Of a stretch of 64,000 nucleotides of DNA, positions 11,115 to 22,436 are shown in pieces. Positions within the stretch are counted from its first letter, which is position 1. Each line of letters begins with the position of its first letter. Source of the DNA: Plantago elongata (Eukaryota; Streptophyta; Magnoliopsida; Lamiales; Plantaginaceae). The notes beneath the pieces were generated by a model. That model made no database searches. It was not told the DNA's origin and worked only from the letters and a program-made list of their open reading frames with translations. Made by a program: the position numbers and the translations under genes. The stretch covers positions 1-64,000 of the forward strand of contig JAYMSP010000176.1 of assembly GCA_036897095.1 (NCBI GenBank). The letters are read 5' to 3'.

Positions 11115-14074
11115 ATGGCTCAATACTCTCCTCTCTCTCCTCCCAATTCTTCCATCAACCTCTCCAATACCTCACCTAAATCATCCACTGTAATTCCCAA
11201 TTCCTTTTCTCTTCTTCAACTTTTTTCTTATTCCTGTACATGCAATTGAGTTTCTGTATAATTTCTTGAAAACTGACGACTCTTGTTTTGTTGATCACCG
11301 ACACAGATCTTTGGCTTGGGATCTCTGGGACCTGAGCTCAAAACCCATCTGACATTTTCTCATTCTGTCAAGTAAGTGCCTCAAAGCTACAGTTTTTATC
11401 TTGTTCTTGTGATTTCGAAGCTTTGTTTGTTGGGATGCCTTTTTATGAGTTGATTTTGGGGTTTGGATTGCTTTTTATAGACAATTTAACTTTTTGCTGT
11501 GTTGTCATGGGCTTGAGATAAGAACCAATCACTATCTAGTTTGTCCAAGATGTGTGTGTGTGTTTTGCTTTACTCTGTGCTGATCCAGAGCCACAGTATT
11601 TTAATTATATAAGTTTGTTCCAACACGGCATTACCTATCTATTGGAAGACTATTCGAGTTATTTATGGAAATTTTTGCTTTGCTGCAAATATGCTAGAAC
11701 GCCTTTGTGGGAGTATAACGACTTTAGTCCTTGTGGTTTGCTGTCAACATGAAGCTTAAGCTGATGTCTAATATAGTAACCAGAACAAGGTATCTGTTTG
11801 TGGAAAAGTGCATGATCCTTTTTCGTCTTCCAATCTGTGAAGAAAAACGCACTTCATTTTTCGTTTCTACTCAAGTATGATCCCTCCTTTTCTCCATGTT
11901 AATCTAGTTAGAATATATCCGCTCTTTGTTTCGTGCAGTTGAGTTAGGAACCCTCTTTTTTTTCTTTCTGTATTTTGCATAGTGGTGATGCATTTACTGT
12001 TAGAGGATGTCATAAGCCGGAGTGTGATTAATAGTCTCTTCCTTTGTCTCTGTTTGTATGAATTTAGTTAGAATAGATCCGCTCTTTGTTTGGTTCAATC
12101 GAGTCAGGTATCATTTCTTTCAATGTATTTTGTATTATGGTGAATTGGTGATGTATTTTGTATTATGGTGAATTGGTGATGTATTTTCTGTTAGAGGATG
12201 TCATATGCCGGAGTTTGATGAATAAGTCTCCTCTTTTGTCTTTGTTTGTATGAATTTTGAACTTGAAGTAGGTCTTGGTTGTTAGGTTGGAATATTAATT
12301 ACATACTTGCATCGAACTTATACCCAGACGCTGATTGTACACCGTTGAACTGCACTTTCTTCCTGAGTGTTTTGTGAAGCTTGTAGTGCATCTAGTCATC
12401 CTTGAGGTTTAATTTTCATTTTTGGGGGTAACTGGTGAAATGTCAAAGCAGAATATCAATATTCCTCCTCACTTGATTAAACGATATACTGAGTGAATCC
12501 AGTTCTTACTTCTCAAGGTTCTAATAGTATTATTTCGTTGCTTATAGGATACACTTTATTTTTAAGATTAAAGACTTCCAATCAACACCCAAGGTTCATC
12601 CATAGAGATAAGCATGCCTTTTGTTTTATAATTCTGCTTCTATGAACCTTCAGATATTTAAAACTATACTAATACATTTTCTTATGTGCTTTGCAAATCT
12701 CTCATAAAGATGTAGAAACAAACCAACTTTAAGATTGAAGGCCGTACAAGAGTCTCCAGCCCTAACTCAGGAGATTGATGATAGCAAGATGGAAACCTCA
12801 GTACTGACTGGAAAGTTGTCCGATCATTTTGTGGAGTTGAAACATAGATTTCTTGGTTTCAAGAACAACACTTACATGTAAGAATTTACTAATTTCTTTT
12901 AGTTAAACAGTTCTGGGCAACAAATATGCTAATGTGGGCTTTTTTGCTGTTCCTTCTTTTTAGGAAACACTTGGAGCGTTACAATGAGCTTGCCAAGGAC
13001 CAAGCACCTAAGGTAAATGTTTTTCCTGATGATTGTTGATTGTTCTAAATATCAAACATTTTACCAGAATCTGACATTTCGAGGAACAGTTTATGGTTAT
13101 ATCTTGTGCAGACTCTCGAGTTTGTCCCACCAGTATCTTAGGATTTCAACCAGGAGATGCATTTGTGATCAGAAACGTGGCAAACTTGGTGCCGCCACAT
13201 GATGTATGTCATCTTGTGTTCTTCAATTCTCCATTTGATACCCAGAGTTCAAAAATCTGGTTGAGGCATGAATAATTTAAATTATGTTACATGTATTCCT
13301 CTAATGCAGAATGGACCTACAGAAACAAATGCTGCTCTTGAATTTGCTGTTACCTCTCTGGAGGTAAAGTTCTTATATGTGCTATGTACTTTCTCTAATT
13401 TAATTTTTAATATGTAAGTTCTACTATAAAAGACCTGAACTGAAAATGTTTCTTTTTTGCAGGTAGAAAATATATTGGTAATTGGTCACAGTTGCTGTGG
13501 AGGAATCAAAGCCTTAATGAGTTTGCCAGATGAAGAATCAAGGTTCAGTAAATTTCCTTCTCATAATTTCATTCACTGATGTTATCTGCTTCCTTATTTG
13601 TATATAAGTTACTAACCCGTGTAACCTTTCCAGTAGCTTCATAAAGAACTGGGTGTTTGTCGGGAAGCAAGCTAAGGTGAAAACAAAGGCTGCTGCTTCA
13701 CACCTCAATTTCGACCAACAGTGCAAGCACTGTGAGAAGGTAAAGTTCTAGTTTTTTTAGCAACAGTTGATAATTATCATGCTGAGCTGTTAAACTTCCT
13801 GACAAAGGATGTGTCATTATTATGTTTCTTTCATGCAAGAAGATGTATAAATATTCTACTTTCTTATTTGCTCCAGGAATCAATTAATAGTTCACTGTTG
13901 AACTTACTTTCTTATCCATGGATAAAAGAAAGGGCATCAAAGGGTACACTTTCAATCCATGGTGGCTACTATGATTTCATCGAGTGTTCGTTTGAGAAGT
14001 GGACGCTTGACTATAAAGGAACCAGTTCTGCCAGTAATGGGATCACTATTAAGGACCGGGAGTTTTGGGCCTAA
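11115..14074 (+). CDS. Beta-carbonic anhydrase, plastid-type (beta-CA5/6-like), 300 aa
   Basis: Nine exons: 11115-11189, 11307-11371, 12716-12877, 12964-13012, 13090-13203, 13310-13363, 13463-13542, 13634-13739, 13877-14074. All junctions are GT-AG, the phases agree, and the sum is 903 nt. It interconverts CO2 and bicarbonate. Zinc ligands are Cys123 (in CADSR), His182 and Cys185 (in GHSCCGG); the Asp125-Arg127 dyad is present. [18 protein letters not shown] and the C-terminal [11 protein letters not shown]-type block (here [11 protein letters not shown]) place it with plant beta-CAs, nearest in wording to Arabidopsis CA5/CA6. The first ~80 residues are Ser/Thr/Pro-rich then basic, consistent with an organellar transit peptide. 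An extra Cys184 stands beside the zinc ligand, where relatives usually have Arg, Ala or Asp. The first coding intron pair surrounds a tiny exon, and intron 2 (1.3 kb) holds a tandem repeat. Confidence 0.93.
11907..12250. repeat. Tandem duplication inside intron 2 of the carbonic anhydrase gene
   Basis: A unit of about 159 bp beginning TAGTTAGAATATATCCGCTC recurs at 12066 as TAGTTAGAATAGATCCGCTC. Both copies share GTTAGAGGATGTCATA and CTTTGTCT. The second copy contains an extra short duplication (TGTATTTTGTATTATGGTGA twice), so slippage happened twice. Confidence 0.8.
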
Positions 14075-15010
14075 GTTTACCTGAAGAATGATATTTTCTT
14101 TTCTTTTCTTTTTTTGTTGCAGTAAAAAGTTTGTACTCAAGTTCTTCACAGACTTGTTCATTCATCTGTAATTTTGTGTAGTTTGTTTCCAAAGTAATCA
14201 ATGTCGCTGTTGTTGTTGTCGTAATCATATCATCCTTGTATTTATGACTTGAAGTTATTCAAAGAAAAACTTTACGGAAATGAAACTTTGTGTTGACACT
14301 GCAGTTACTTTTACATCATACACTCTGCATTTTTATGTCCGAGTTAAAACCTGTGTTGTATGAAGTTTGTTGGTGGTTACTCCGAGTGGCTTAACCAATA
14401 TAATTATCATCCATATGAGGAACTTGGTTGCGGTATTTCATGCCTGTGTTACAATTGTATTAGTCAATGTAGGTTCCCTATACACAGGTCAGAAAAATAT
14501 GAAGGAGTTGTCAGTTTATAAGCACCCAATGTAAAGTTAAAGAGCCTAAAGTGTGTTTGTTTTCTAGAGCTCAACTTGGATGAATCTTGCAAAAAAAAAG
14601 AAAAAGAAAGTAGTTACCACAGGACAATAGATATCCAACCAACATAGTTATAATTTGCTGAAGAATATGCACATTTTTCTGGAATATTTTGAGTAAAAGT
14701 TGCTTGCCTAAGATACAAACAGTACACTTCATTCACTGCTTCCAATGAAGACATGACTTGAAGACAAGAGTATACTACAAGCTATAAGTTCTATAGAGTT
14801 AAACCACAATGCTTAACAAATTGATACAAGTAGCAAACTAGTCCATATAGGTTATGAATTATCTGTAACACAATTGCTATTAGTCACTGCTAACTCAAGA
14901 AACTATGTCTGAAACTTGTGCTGCAGGAACACAAAAGATTGGTTGAACAAACTATATCACAATCTGTTCCTGCCTAACACAGAATTGATTTTCAGATTCT
15001 CCAAGAAATT
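14075..15010. other. Intergenic: carbonic anhydrase 3' UTR and next promoter
   Basis: No gene seen. A TTTTCTTTTCTTTT tract just past the stop suits a plant 3' UTR. The rest is AT-rich and leads into the TATA box at 15014. Confidence 0.5.
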
Positions 15011-15013
15011 CTC

Positions 15014-15021
15014 TATAAATA
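15014..15021 (+). promoter_or_regulatory. TATA box of the PELP-rich gene
   Basis: TATAAATA lies 58 bp before the ATG at 15072, a normal spacing for a plant gene with a short leader. Confidence 0.6.
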
Positions 15022-15071
15022 TCGATGACTAAAACATATTCAAACACAGCAAAACGCAAACTACTACTAAA

Positions 15072-15437
15072 ATGGCACACAACGATCACTACACCTTGGT
15101 CTTGTCTCTTCTGCTCATAACCTTAGCAACAAGCAGCAATCGGCTGATGATGGTAGAGGCTCGCAACTTGTTAGAGACAAGTCTGCCTGAGCTTCCGTTA
15201 CCTGCACTTCCCGAGCTACCTGAGATCCCAGAGCTACCTAAACCTGAGCTACCAGCATTGCCTAAGGTGGAACTGCCCCAACTTCCAAGTCTTCCAGAGC
15301 TCAGCTTCCCCTCATTGCCCAAATTTGAATGGCCTAATTTGGCTGATCTGTTTCCATATCCTCAAGTTCCAGAATCCTCCAATGTCGGTGAATCTTCTAT
15401 TCACAAAGCGACTCCCCTTTCGACTACAAATCCTTGA
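15072..15437 (+). CDS. Small secreted PELP-repeat proline-rich protein (PELPK1-like), 121 aa
   Basis: Intronless, 121 residues. A signal peptide (LVLSLLLITLATSS) is followed by VEARNLLE and then a low-complexity core of PELP, PALP and PEIP units with Lys or Glu spacing (LPELPEIPELPKPELPALPK). Arabidopsis PELPK1 has the same plan: signal peptide, ARRLLE, then Pro-Glu-Leu-Pro-Lys repeats. Such proteins go to the cell wall, where prolines may be hydroxylated. This copy is much shorter than PELPK1 and has a non-repetitive end (NVGESSIHKATPLSTTNP). A second gene with the same signal/EARKLL header lies 1.2 kb downstream. The assignment rests on composition and header, since repeat regions align poorly. 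Confidence 0.85.
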   Translation: MAHNDHYTLVLSLLLITLATSSNRLMMVEARNLLETSLPELPLPALPELPEIPELPKPELPALPKVELPQLPSLPELSFPSLPKFEWPNLADLFPYPQVPESSNVGESSIHKATPLSTTNP

Positions 15438-16590
15438 ACGTATATTAAAACTCTTTGCATGTTCATGCCATCAAATGATTTCTTTTGAATGTCTATCTCA
15501 CATTGTTATCTGTCATTACATTTCGTTACTTGTCTGCTTACACTTATTTTCAAAGGGGTTCTATCTTGTGTACTTTTGAGCTTCTATGTATATGAATTCA
15601 GCAATATATGTGCCATTAATCAGCTATAATGTTGAGATTTTACACAGCCTATAGTTTACAAGGCACTACATGAGATCTTGCTCTAGTTTACGATCTCTGG
15701 TTCTGGTTCGAGCCTTGTCTAACGCAAACAATCTGTTAAGGACAACTCAGGAAGTAATAATTTCGAGGACAGAAACTAGAAATGGACCCTTAAATTTATT
15801 CCATGAATTATGAATATTTATTGCATTCTGTGCAGCTTAGCTAAATAACAATGGAATCTTTCAGATAGCATTCAATTCCCTTTACTAGAAATTGACAAGT
15901 CCAGTTCATATTTCTACTAGACATAAGTAATGATTTTTAACCAGCTGCATCAGGCTGGCATGTCATACTATCACCACAAATTAGCACATGTGTAGAATTT
16001 ATATCTGATTCTCCAAATCTGTGCATCCATTCTTGGACTATCACAGAGATTTGTTTTTTTTCCTACTTATGTTTTTGAAGTCGACTCAGGAGATCAATTT
16101 TTCATCCTAAACCAGAGATATTAGCAGACGGTTAAACTGCTAGGTAGTCTAGTGGAACTCTAATACTCCGTTTCCAAGCCAGTTTATGCAATATAGACGG
16201 GCGAATGGAGTTTTTGCTAACAAGTAGAACAAAAAGTAACCGGACAAATGCAGGTAGAGATGTCATAAAGATCGCATAAACAAATTAAAGTTCTTGATAG
16301 AAATTTGAATTGGGCAAAGATAAAAAAAACTTCATTATGGGGCAGTGTAGTTTACAGGTGGACGAAACTTATGAGCCGCACATGAAATGTTATTTTTTCT
16401 AGCCAACCCCCTTCATGATTGAATGTAAATGGAGTACTATGTATGTACCCTTTAACTCTTGTCTCACAGCTAACTGCATCAACAATTGGAGCTGGTAGTG
16501 ATTCAACGTTCAACAACCAGGCATCAATAAGCTAACTGTAAGAAGGTGAAGAAAGTAAATGCTCGTTTCAATCCGCCTCAATGTTTTAAC
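15438..16590. other. Intergenic between the two proline-rich genes
   Basis: Contains the 3' UTR of the PELP-rich gene and the upstream region of the next. No gene, RNA gene or clear repeat seen. Confidence 0.5.
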
Positions 16591-16592
16591 AC

Positions 16593-16600
16593 TATATAAA
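16593..16600 (+). promoter_or_regulatory. TATA box of the second proline-rich gene
   Basis: TATATAAA lies 79 bp before the ATG at 16679. Confidence 0.6.
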
Positions 16601-16678
16601 GCTTGCTTGCTCTTCCTTTCTTTCACCACAACACTCATCCAGTTTCTACTTTAACACAAACAACTGCAAGTTCTTATC

Positions 16679-16939
16679 ATGGCTTCTTACAAGTTTCTCA
16701 TCGTGCTCGTTTTCATTGCCATCTCGCTTCAAGGCATGGAAGCTCGCAAGTTGTTGCAGTCCCCCATGTTTGGTGGATTCCCCAGCTTCCCAACACTTCC
16801 GACTCCAACAACGTTCCCCACACCATCAACTTTCCCTAACTTTCCCATGTTTCCACCAACTACTGGATTCCCTTCTAACACACCTTCCACTCCAGGCTTC
16901 CCCAGTATTCCCGGCTTCACAGCTCCAGGAAACCCTTAA
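16679..16939 (+). CDS. Small secreted Pro/Phe/Thr-rich protein, 86 aa
   Basis: Intronless. A signal peptide (FLIVLVFIAISLQG) is followed by MEARKLLQ and a core of FPTLPTPTTFPTPSTFP-like units that ends in GFTAPGNP. The header matches the VEARNLLE of the PELP-rich gene upstream and the ARRLLE of PELPK-type proteins, which suggests a tandem pair that kept the secretion header while the repeat core drifted. It is probably a wall-associated or apoplastic peptide. No enzymatic motif. Overlapping frames on both strands are shadows of the repeats. Confidence 0.8.
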   Translation: MASYKFLIVLVFIAISLQGMEARKLLQSPMFGGFPSFPTLPTPTTFPTPSTFPNFPMFPPTTGFPSNTPSTPGFPSIPGFTAPGNP

Positions 16940-18345
16940 GCATCACGTTCGCTTGACAAAGTACACTATGGTACCGTAACGTGAGAACTACTTTCATCAG
17001 TGTGCTTATCCATGGCAAAGAAGACGTCCTGTTATGTGTGCATTTATATTACATATTTGTTCCTCGTATGTTTCTAGAAGTATGCTTTGTATCCTAGGTG
17101 CTAGATCTGGCTTAGTGTTGGTTCGTAGCTTCATGCTGCGTATAAATAAGCATAGCTGTTCGCCTCTCTCATGTTCTATTTCTGATGTAAAATTATACTA
17201 GTTTGATGTCGTAAATTTGTTATCCTGGCACTTCTATTATCTTCAGTCATCAGTCATCACCATGTACTATTCCTTTAAAGCCTTATGTTTTAGCAATTCC
17301 AGTTATTTCCATGTTCGGAAAAATTAAGAAATGAAACAGATAAACTGCTAATTTATATCCAGATATAATATAATCACTTCAGGCCTTGAATAGGCACAAA
17401 AGGTTTGACAACTTAAACAGAGAAGACATAATTTACTGAATATAATGCACCTTGGTATCTACTTTTCCATCGCACATTGTCTGCGGTTTCCATGGACAAT
17501 CTTACCTCGGCTTTCCCAGTTAGAAGCTCATAATGTACCAAGAAAGTAAACTTTTACATGCCACTTATAACTTGGCGATTGATTCAGCTTTCACCAGCAT
17601 CTTATACCTGAATTGTAGTTACTTCTGCACGTAAACCTCGTTAGAGACTTGTTTAAAACTTTGTGACCGATAATGCTTAATGTACAGAGCTCATATTCTG
17701 CTTTGAAATGCAAGTCTTCTCAACGTGAAGTCACATTAGTGGCATGGATCCAGCTAAATTGATAATCTACTGACCAAATGTTATGTTGGATGAATCAAAC
17801 TTGCAACATATCCTGCTGTTAAATGGGAATGATTTTACTGATACACCAGTGAGACATACAAACAACTTACACTGAACACGAAGAAATGATGATACTTGGA
17901 GAAAATGGATATGAAATGCATAACTAGGAAGAAATGAAACTTCAGCTGAGCAGCAGAAACACAGAAACAAGAAGTTAAAAGAAATGTAACCTAAACGCCA
18001 CGATCAATGCCATCGTATCCTTTCTTCCCTATCAATATTCGGATACTTGGATTAAACGGAAAGCATAAACTGCTAAGATTAAACTAGAAGAAACACAAGA
18101 TGCAATCTAAATATCACCCTCTTATTAATAATTTTATACATCAGTAATTTAAATTGCGATACAAACACCCTATCCCATACACCTTGTACAAGAAAAAATC
18201 AACACCGACTCCTTCCTTTTGACTGACCATGGCAAAATCCTTCATAACTTAGCAAAAAAGATTGAAAAAAAGAAAAGAAAAAGGTAAGAAGCATTCTAAA
18301 CTTATCGAAAAACATGTTGTATACAAATTTCTCCGTCCCTCAATG
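16940..18345. other. Intergenic
   Basis: The 3' UTR of the proline-rich gene is followed by DNA without a supported gene. The last 200 bp (18150-18345) are the probable 3' UTR of the minus-strand DUF7870-type gene. Confidence 0.5.
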
Positions 18346-19494
18346 TTAATTCCACCATTGGTGAACAGCAATTCCCTCATCCCTTACTTTACCATATAAT
18401 GCTAAGCACTGCCAATACGCCCACTGATTCTTGCATTCCAGAAACAATTCATCCACAAGACTTAACGTCTTGTCGTTGAGCATCTCCTCTACTACTTGCG
18501 CATCCGCCTTCATCACTACATAATCCACTACCTTTGCATGCTTTGTTAGCCAACTCGACACCCCTGTTTCTCCATTGTTCTTCTTCTCCTCCTTAGAGCC
18601 AGACTCCACATTGTAAACTTTGAAATCTTGATCCCTTATTGGATAGTTATTGTAAAACCAGTCAATCGCAGTGGATTCATCAGAAATGAAAATCCTCCTC
18701 GGATAAGCATCCAACGAAATCCTCAACAGTTCCGGAAGAAACTTAATTTTCCTCGAAGTAAAACTCGATTTCTTCAGCTTCCTCTTCGCCGACACCGGTG
18801 GCTCAAGATACACATCCTCCAGTCCGTCCAACGCGCTCTTCTTCTCTTCCGCCGTAACGCCACAGAGCACACGTCCCTTAGGCGAACCCAAAACTCCCAC
18901 AGATTTCCTCATGGCCACAACAGTACTATCAAACCTTCTAAGATACACAATCTTGTAATTACTCAATTGACTCAACGACTCCCGTCCCAAAAGAGAGATC
19001 ACAAGCCCACCCTCCTCTTTCAAAATCCCATCAATCAGCTCGACTCTCCGAAAACTCGGAGAAAACACAAAATCAAACACCTGGTCTGCATCCGGACTAG
19101 CCTCTCCAGCATGCAAATCAGCACCCACATTCCTCAAAAACTCAACATGGGCATCAATCTCACCAGCAGTAGCCCCCAATACGAACCCCTTGTGACCCCT
19201 TTTGATCAGTCCTTCATCCACCAAATCACGCAGCAAAACAGACAGTATCCCGAAACCATTAAAATCGTCAATTGAAAGATCAGGAGAAGAAGCAGCAGGT
19301 GCATTCATCATCGTCATAAACAAAGGCAAGGTAAGAATCAGAAAGGCTAAGAAGAGGGATTTGGACATAATGCGAAGAACCCTAGTATCAGGCAGGTTGA
19401 TAATCAACAATGTCTGAGCCATCACCTGCTCGTTTTCATCCAAATTGGAGCCATACTTAGCTCCATAACCTCGAGCACCCACCAATTTATCCAT
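18346..19494 (-). CDS. Methyltransferase-like, DUF7870-type membrane protein, 382 aa
   Basis: Intronless, start ATG at 19494. An N-terminal region with one hydrophobic segment (SLFLAFLILTLPLFMTMM, about residues 45-62) suggests a signal anchor. A degenerate Rossmann-like region follows: FGILSVLLRDLVDEGLIKRG, then FDFVFSPSF and EGGLVISLL. The C-terminal half has PRRIFISDESTAIDWFYNNYP, DFKVYNVE, DYVVMKADAQVVEEML, LVDELFLECK, and the ending YGKVRDEGIAVHQWWN. This pattern is typical of a plant family annotated as SAM-dependent methyltransferase-like (DUF7870). A clear SAM-binding GxGxG loop is missing, so catalysis is doubtful. The family name is from memory of its C-terminal signature. A second ATG at residue 26 and a third just before the hydrophobic segment are possible starts. 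Confidence 0.85.
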   Translation of the reverse strand: MDKLVGARGYGAKYGSNLDENEQVMAQTLLIINLPDTRVLRIMSKSLFLAFLILTLPLFMTMMNAPAASSPDLSIDDFNGFGILSVLLRDLVDEGLIKRGHKGFVLGATAGEIDAHVEFLRNVGADLHAGEASPDADQVFDFVFSPSFRRVELIDGILKEEGGLVISLLGRESLSQLSNYKIVYLRRFDSTVVAMRKSVGVLGSPKGRVLCGVTAEEKKSALDGLEDVYLEPPVSAKRKLKKSSFTSRKIKFLPELLRISLDAYPRRIFISDESTAIDWFYNNYPIRDQDFKVYNVESGSKEEKKNNGETGVSSWLTKHAKVVDYVVMKADAQVVEEMLNDKTLSLVDELFLECKNQWAYWQCLALYGKVRDEGIAVHQWWN

Positions 19495-20230
19495 TTTCTC
19501 ACAGAAAAAAAAATGAAATCAAATGTGTGTATGTAAATTGTAATCGACCGATCTCCTAGACTATGTAAATTAGGAAGAAAAAAAGAGAGAGAGAAGGAGA
19601 AGAAGAGAGGAAAAGGTGCAAGCTTTTTAACGAGAGCAGAATCTGGCAGCAGTATGGTTACCACCAACGAGAGAAGAATGGCTGGTTGCACGCATGTTAC
19701 ACGATAACAAGAAGAACAATTGCCTGATCCTAGCTAATTCCATGCTTCTTTCACCTTCTTACTTGTTGATAATTAATTGGTGTATACATAATGCCGAAGA
19801 AGGTGTGAGAATGGTGTGTTGGTATTACATTACATGATGGTACCAGTAAGCACACACACCATGAATGAATGAGTCAGTCAACAACAAGAAGAAGAAGAAG
19901 CAAGGAGGTATCACGAAAAGGTGATGATGAATGAAGAAGGTGAAAGTGTGAGTGTGATGGAAGGAAGATATACGAAGGATTGTGAAAAGTGTGAGAATTG
20001 GGTGGTTGGTTGGACTGGTATTTATTTTTGGCAAGGATTTTGAGAGGTTGAGATTGGTAGGGATGAAGAAGAAGAAGGAGGAGGAGAAGAGAATGGACGA
20101 TTTTGCTTTATGAGAAGCGTGGGGCCCAAGGGTAAACTCAAGTGGGCTCCACGTTTTTTGATAATTTCCCAATTTGTGTATGGTGTTTCTTGAGGGATCT
20201 TGTGAGTGAGTATGGCTATAATTAAGGAGG
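19495..20230 (-). promoter_or_regulatory. 5' leader and promoter of the DUF7870-type gene, with small uORFs
   Basis: The minus strand upstream of 19494 is pyrimidine-rich (CTTCTTCTT, TCTCTCTTT), as in long plant leaders. It holds upstream ATGs, including the 10-codon ORF at 19830-19862. A longer frame with a start at about 20172 ends at 19825 with CAYWYHHVM. A third frame (about 19422-19691) overlaps the main start. Confidence 0.4.
19830..19862 (-). other. Short uORF (MVCVLTGTIM) in the leader
   Basis: ATG at 19862, ten codons, stop TAA, 335 bp before the main start. The same DNA is read in another frame by the end of a longer leader ORF (ending WYHHVM). Some plant methyltransferase-like genes are recorded as having conserved peptide uORFs. 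Whether this is one needs comparison across species. Confidence 0.3.
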
Positions 20231-20540
20231 GATGGTTGGAATGGAGACCGGTGGGGAAGGAGGAGGTGTTATGACTTATGAGGGAAATTCATTTCTTTCA
20301 CTTTTAAAATACTCTTGAGATGCTATTCTCGACTTCTATTCCACGGTTTGTTATTTGAATTGGACTGAATTGTAATATGAAGTATAATTATAGAACTGAA
20401 CTGGATGAATTTGAATTGATTAAACTAAATGAATTTACAAATAAAAAGAACAATGACTTTTTAGTGTAAATTTTATTTACATATGGAAACTTATAAATTT
20501 TCAGTTTAGTTTCATTTTATTCAATTTAGATTTGCTAATT

Positions 20541-21334
20541 TAAAATCCGAAAAAGATAATTGTTACATTTCAGGTTTTTGTACCTTAAATTGTTACAGTC
20601 CGTTTTGGTATTTTAAGTTGACATTTTATCCAATTTGAGTACTCCGTTTCTCAATATGACGGGGCCGTTAATTTTGCAGAAAAAAAAATCACAAAAGATA
20701 CCTTAAATTGTGTAATTACTGAAAAAGATACCTTATTTTGTGACCATTAGATTTTAGTACTTAAATTTTCAATGTTGACAAACTTGAGTACTCCGCCGGT
20801 TAAAAATTTATCGAGTCGTTAATTTTGGCATAACTAATGTGCATTAGCGTGAATTAACATAATTTCCATCAAACGTCGCGTAAATAACAAACAGTTTCAA
20901 TAAGAATTAATGATTGTAAAAAAATTAAATTAATTTTAATGAATAGTAAACATAGCATTTAATAAAAAATATATTAAACCCTAATGTAATCTTCTTTAAT
21001 AAAATAAAACCCACACATTCATTATTCCACAACTATTTTCGCTAACGCGCACGTTAAAATTTAACTGCTCCGTCAAATTTAACAAAACGAAGTACTAAAA
21101 TTGAATAAATTAAATATATAAGGTACCAAAATTGAACGGTCTCGAAATAAGGTACCAATTTCGGTAATGATTAAATTTTCCTGGTCAAAATTAATGTTCC
21201 CGTCAAATTGGACTAACGGAGTACTACAATTGGACGAAATTCAAATTAAAGGTACCAAAATCAGACGGTAATAATTTAAGGTACCAAAATCCGAAGTGTA
21301 ATAACTTAGGGTACTTTTGCTGAATTTTTCTCCT
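20541..21334. mobile_element. Non-autonomous long-TIR DNA transposon (MULE-like or foldback)
   Basis: The left arm (TTACATTTCAGGTTTTTGTA, then TACCTTAAATTGTTACAGTC, TTTGAGTACTCCG) pairs with the reverse complement of the right arm (TTACACTTCGGATTTTGGTA, then TACCTTAAATTATTACCGTC, TTGTAGTACTCCG). The pairing continues inward for about 250-300 bp on each side (GACGG...CCGTTAATTTTG against GACGGGAACATTAATTTTG). The core of roughly 200 bp is AT-rich and codes for nothing. Arms diverged by perhaps a fifth suggest an old insertion. Confidence 0.75.
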
Positions 21335-21834
21335 TTTATATTGCAGGTCTCTTCAATTCAGCTAAATGAAGATAATAGATCGTATGAGTTTTGTTTTCAA
21401 GAGTAAGCTAGCTATCGACAAGTTACTCTTATAACGAACAAGGAAATCAGGAGCGAAACTAGGAGAAGTGGGCATAAGAGGGTGTTCGCCCCTGCTAAAT
21501 TTGAAAAGAAAACTTTTTATATGTAATATTTTCGTTAATTTAGATTTTTATCCCCTTAAACCTCTAAAAAAACTGTCTTATATGTAATTTTGCCCACCAT
21601 AATTTAAATTCTAAGTTTGTACTTGGAGAGAACGTAACACAAGTTTGGCGTGAAAATTTGTCTCCAAGAGTTTACCCTTTTACATTCTATACTATATAAA
21701 TAAATACCTACCATGTTACAATTGAAATTCTTAATTATGAATATGGAGAATATAAGAATTGAGCGCAATAGTACCGATGTACTATGATCAAATATCATAA
21801 GGTGGTCATTGCCTTATTGGTAAATTAAGGTGTG

Positions 21835-21987
21835 TCATTTTGAACTAAAATTTACTGAACTGGATTGAATTGAACTGGATTAAACTGAAATAAAATATAA
21901 ATTATAATTAAATCGAGTTGAAATGAATTAAACTGAATTAAATTGGATTAGATTCGACTGAACTCATTTTAAGTTTTGGTGAATAAT
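21835..21987. mobile_element. Degenerate copy of the GAACT-rich MITE family
   Basis: TTTTGAACTAAAATTTACTG, repeated GAACTGGATTGAATTG-like units and a closing CTCATTTTAAGTTTTGGTGA follow the plan of the better copies at 23552 and 41461, with more mutations and eroded ends. Confidence 0.5.
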
Positions 21988-22436
21988 CCAAATGTAGTGA
22001 GTAGGTGTTGAAGTTTGAGACAAACTTCCAACTTAATTGTGAATAATTGCACTCAATTATTTTGTGGTTGGGATTGATGATGGTTTTGTCACTTTGTCAG
22101 TATAATCCAACTACACATTGGATCTTCTTGTTTTTACTTCTTTCCTCAGTTCCTACCTATATTTCCTAAATTCTACTCTACGTGTCAATGCGTCAATGTA
22201 GACACTGGTGAGAAGTCCGAACTCTATTGTTCGTTCATTTTCATTTCTTGTCTTAGATTCTTAAGCGTATACGTTGGTCATTAAGATTGAACGGTTCTAA
22301 ATATTTTACCAAATTTTTACTAATTCCTACTAATTTAGTGTATCTCTTTCAAAAAAAATTCAACAAAATCATAAATAATCATATACAAATTTTATCAAAT
22401 AATACATATTTATACCAACCATATAAAAATAATTGA

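Noticed and set aside
18628-19275. 215-codon plus-strand frame opposite the DUF7870-type gene
   Set aside because: No family resemblance, while the minus strand gives a coherent protein over the same DNA.
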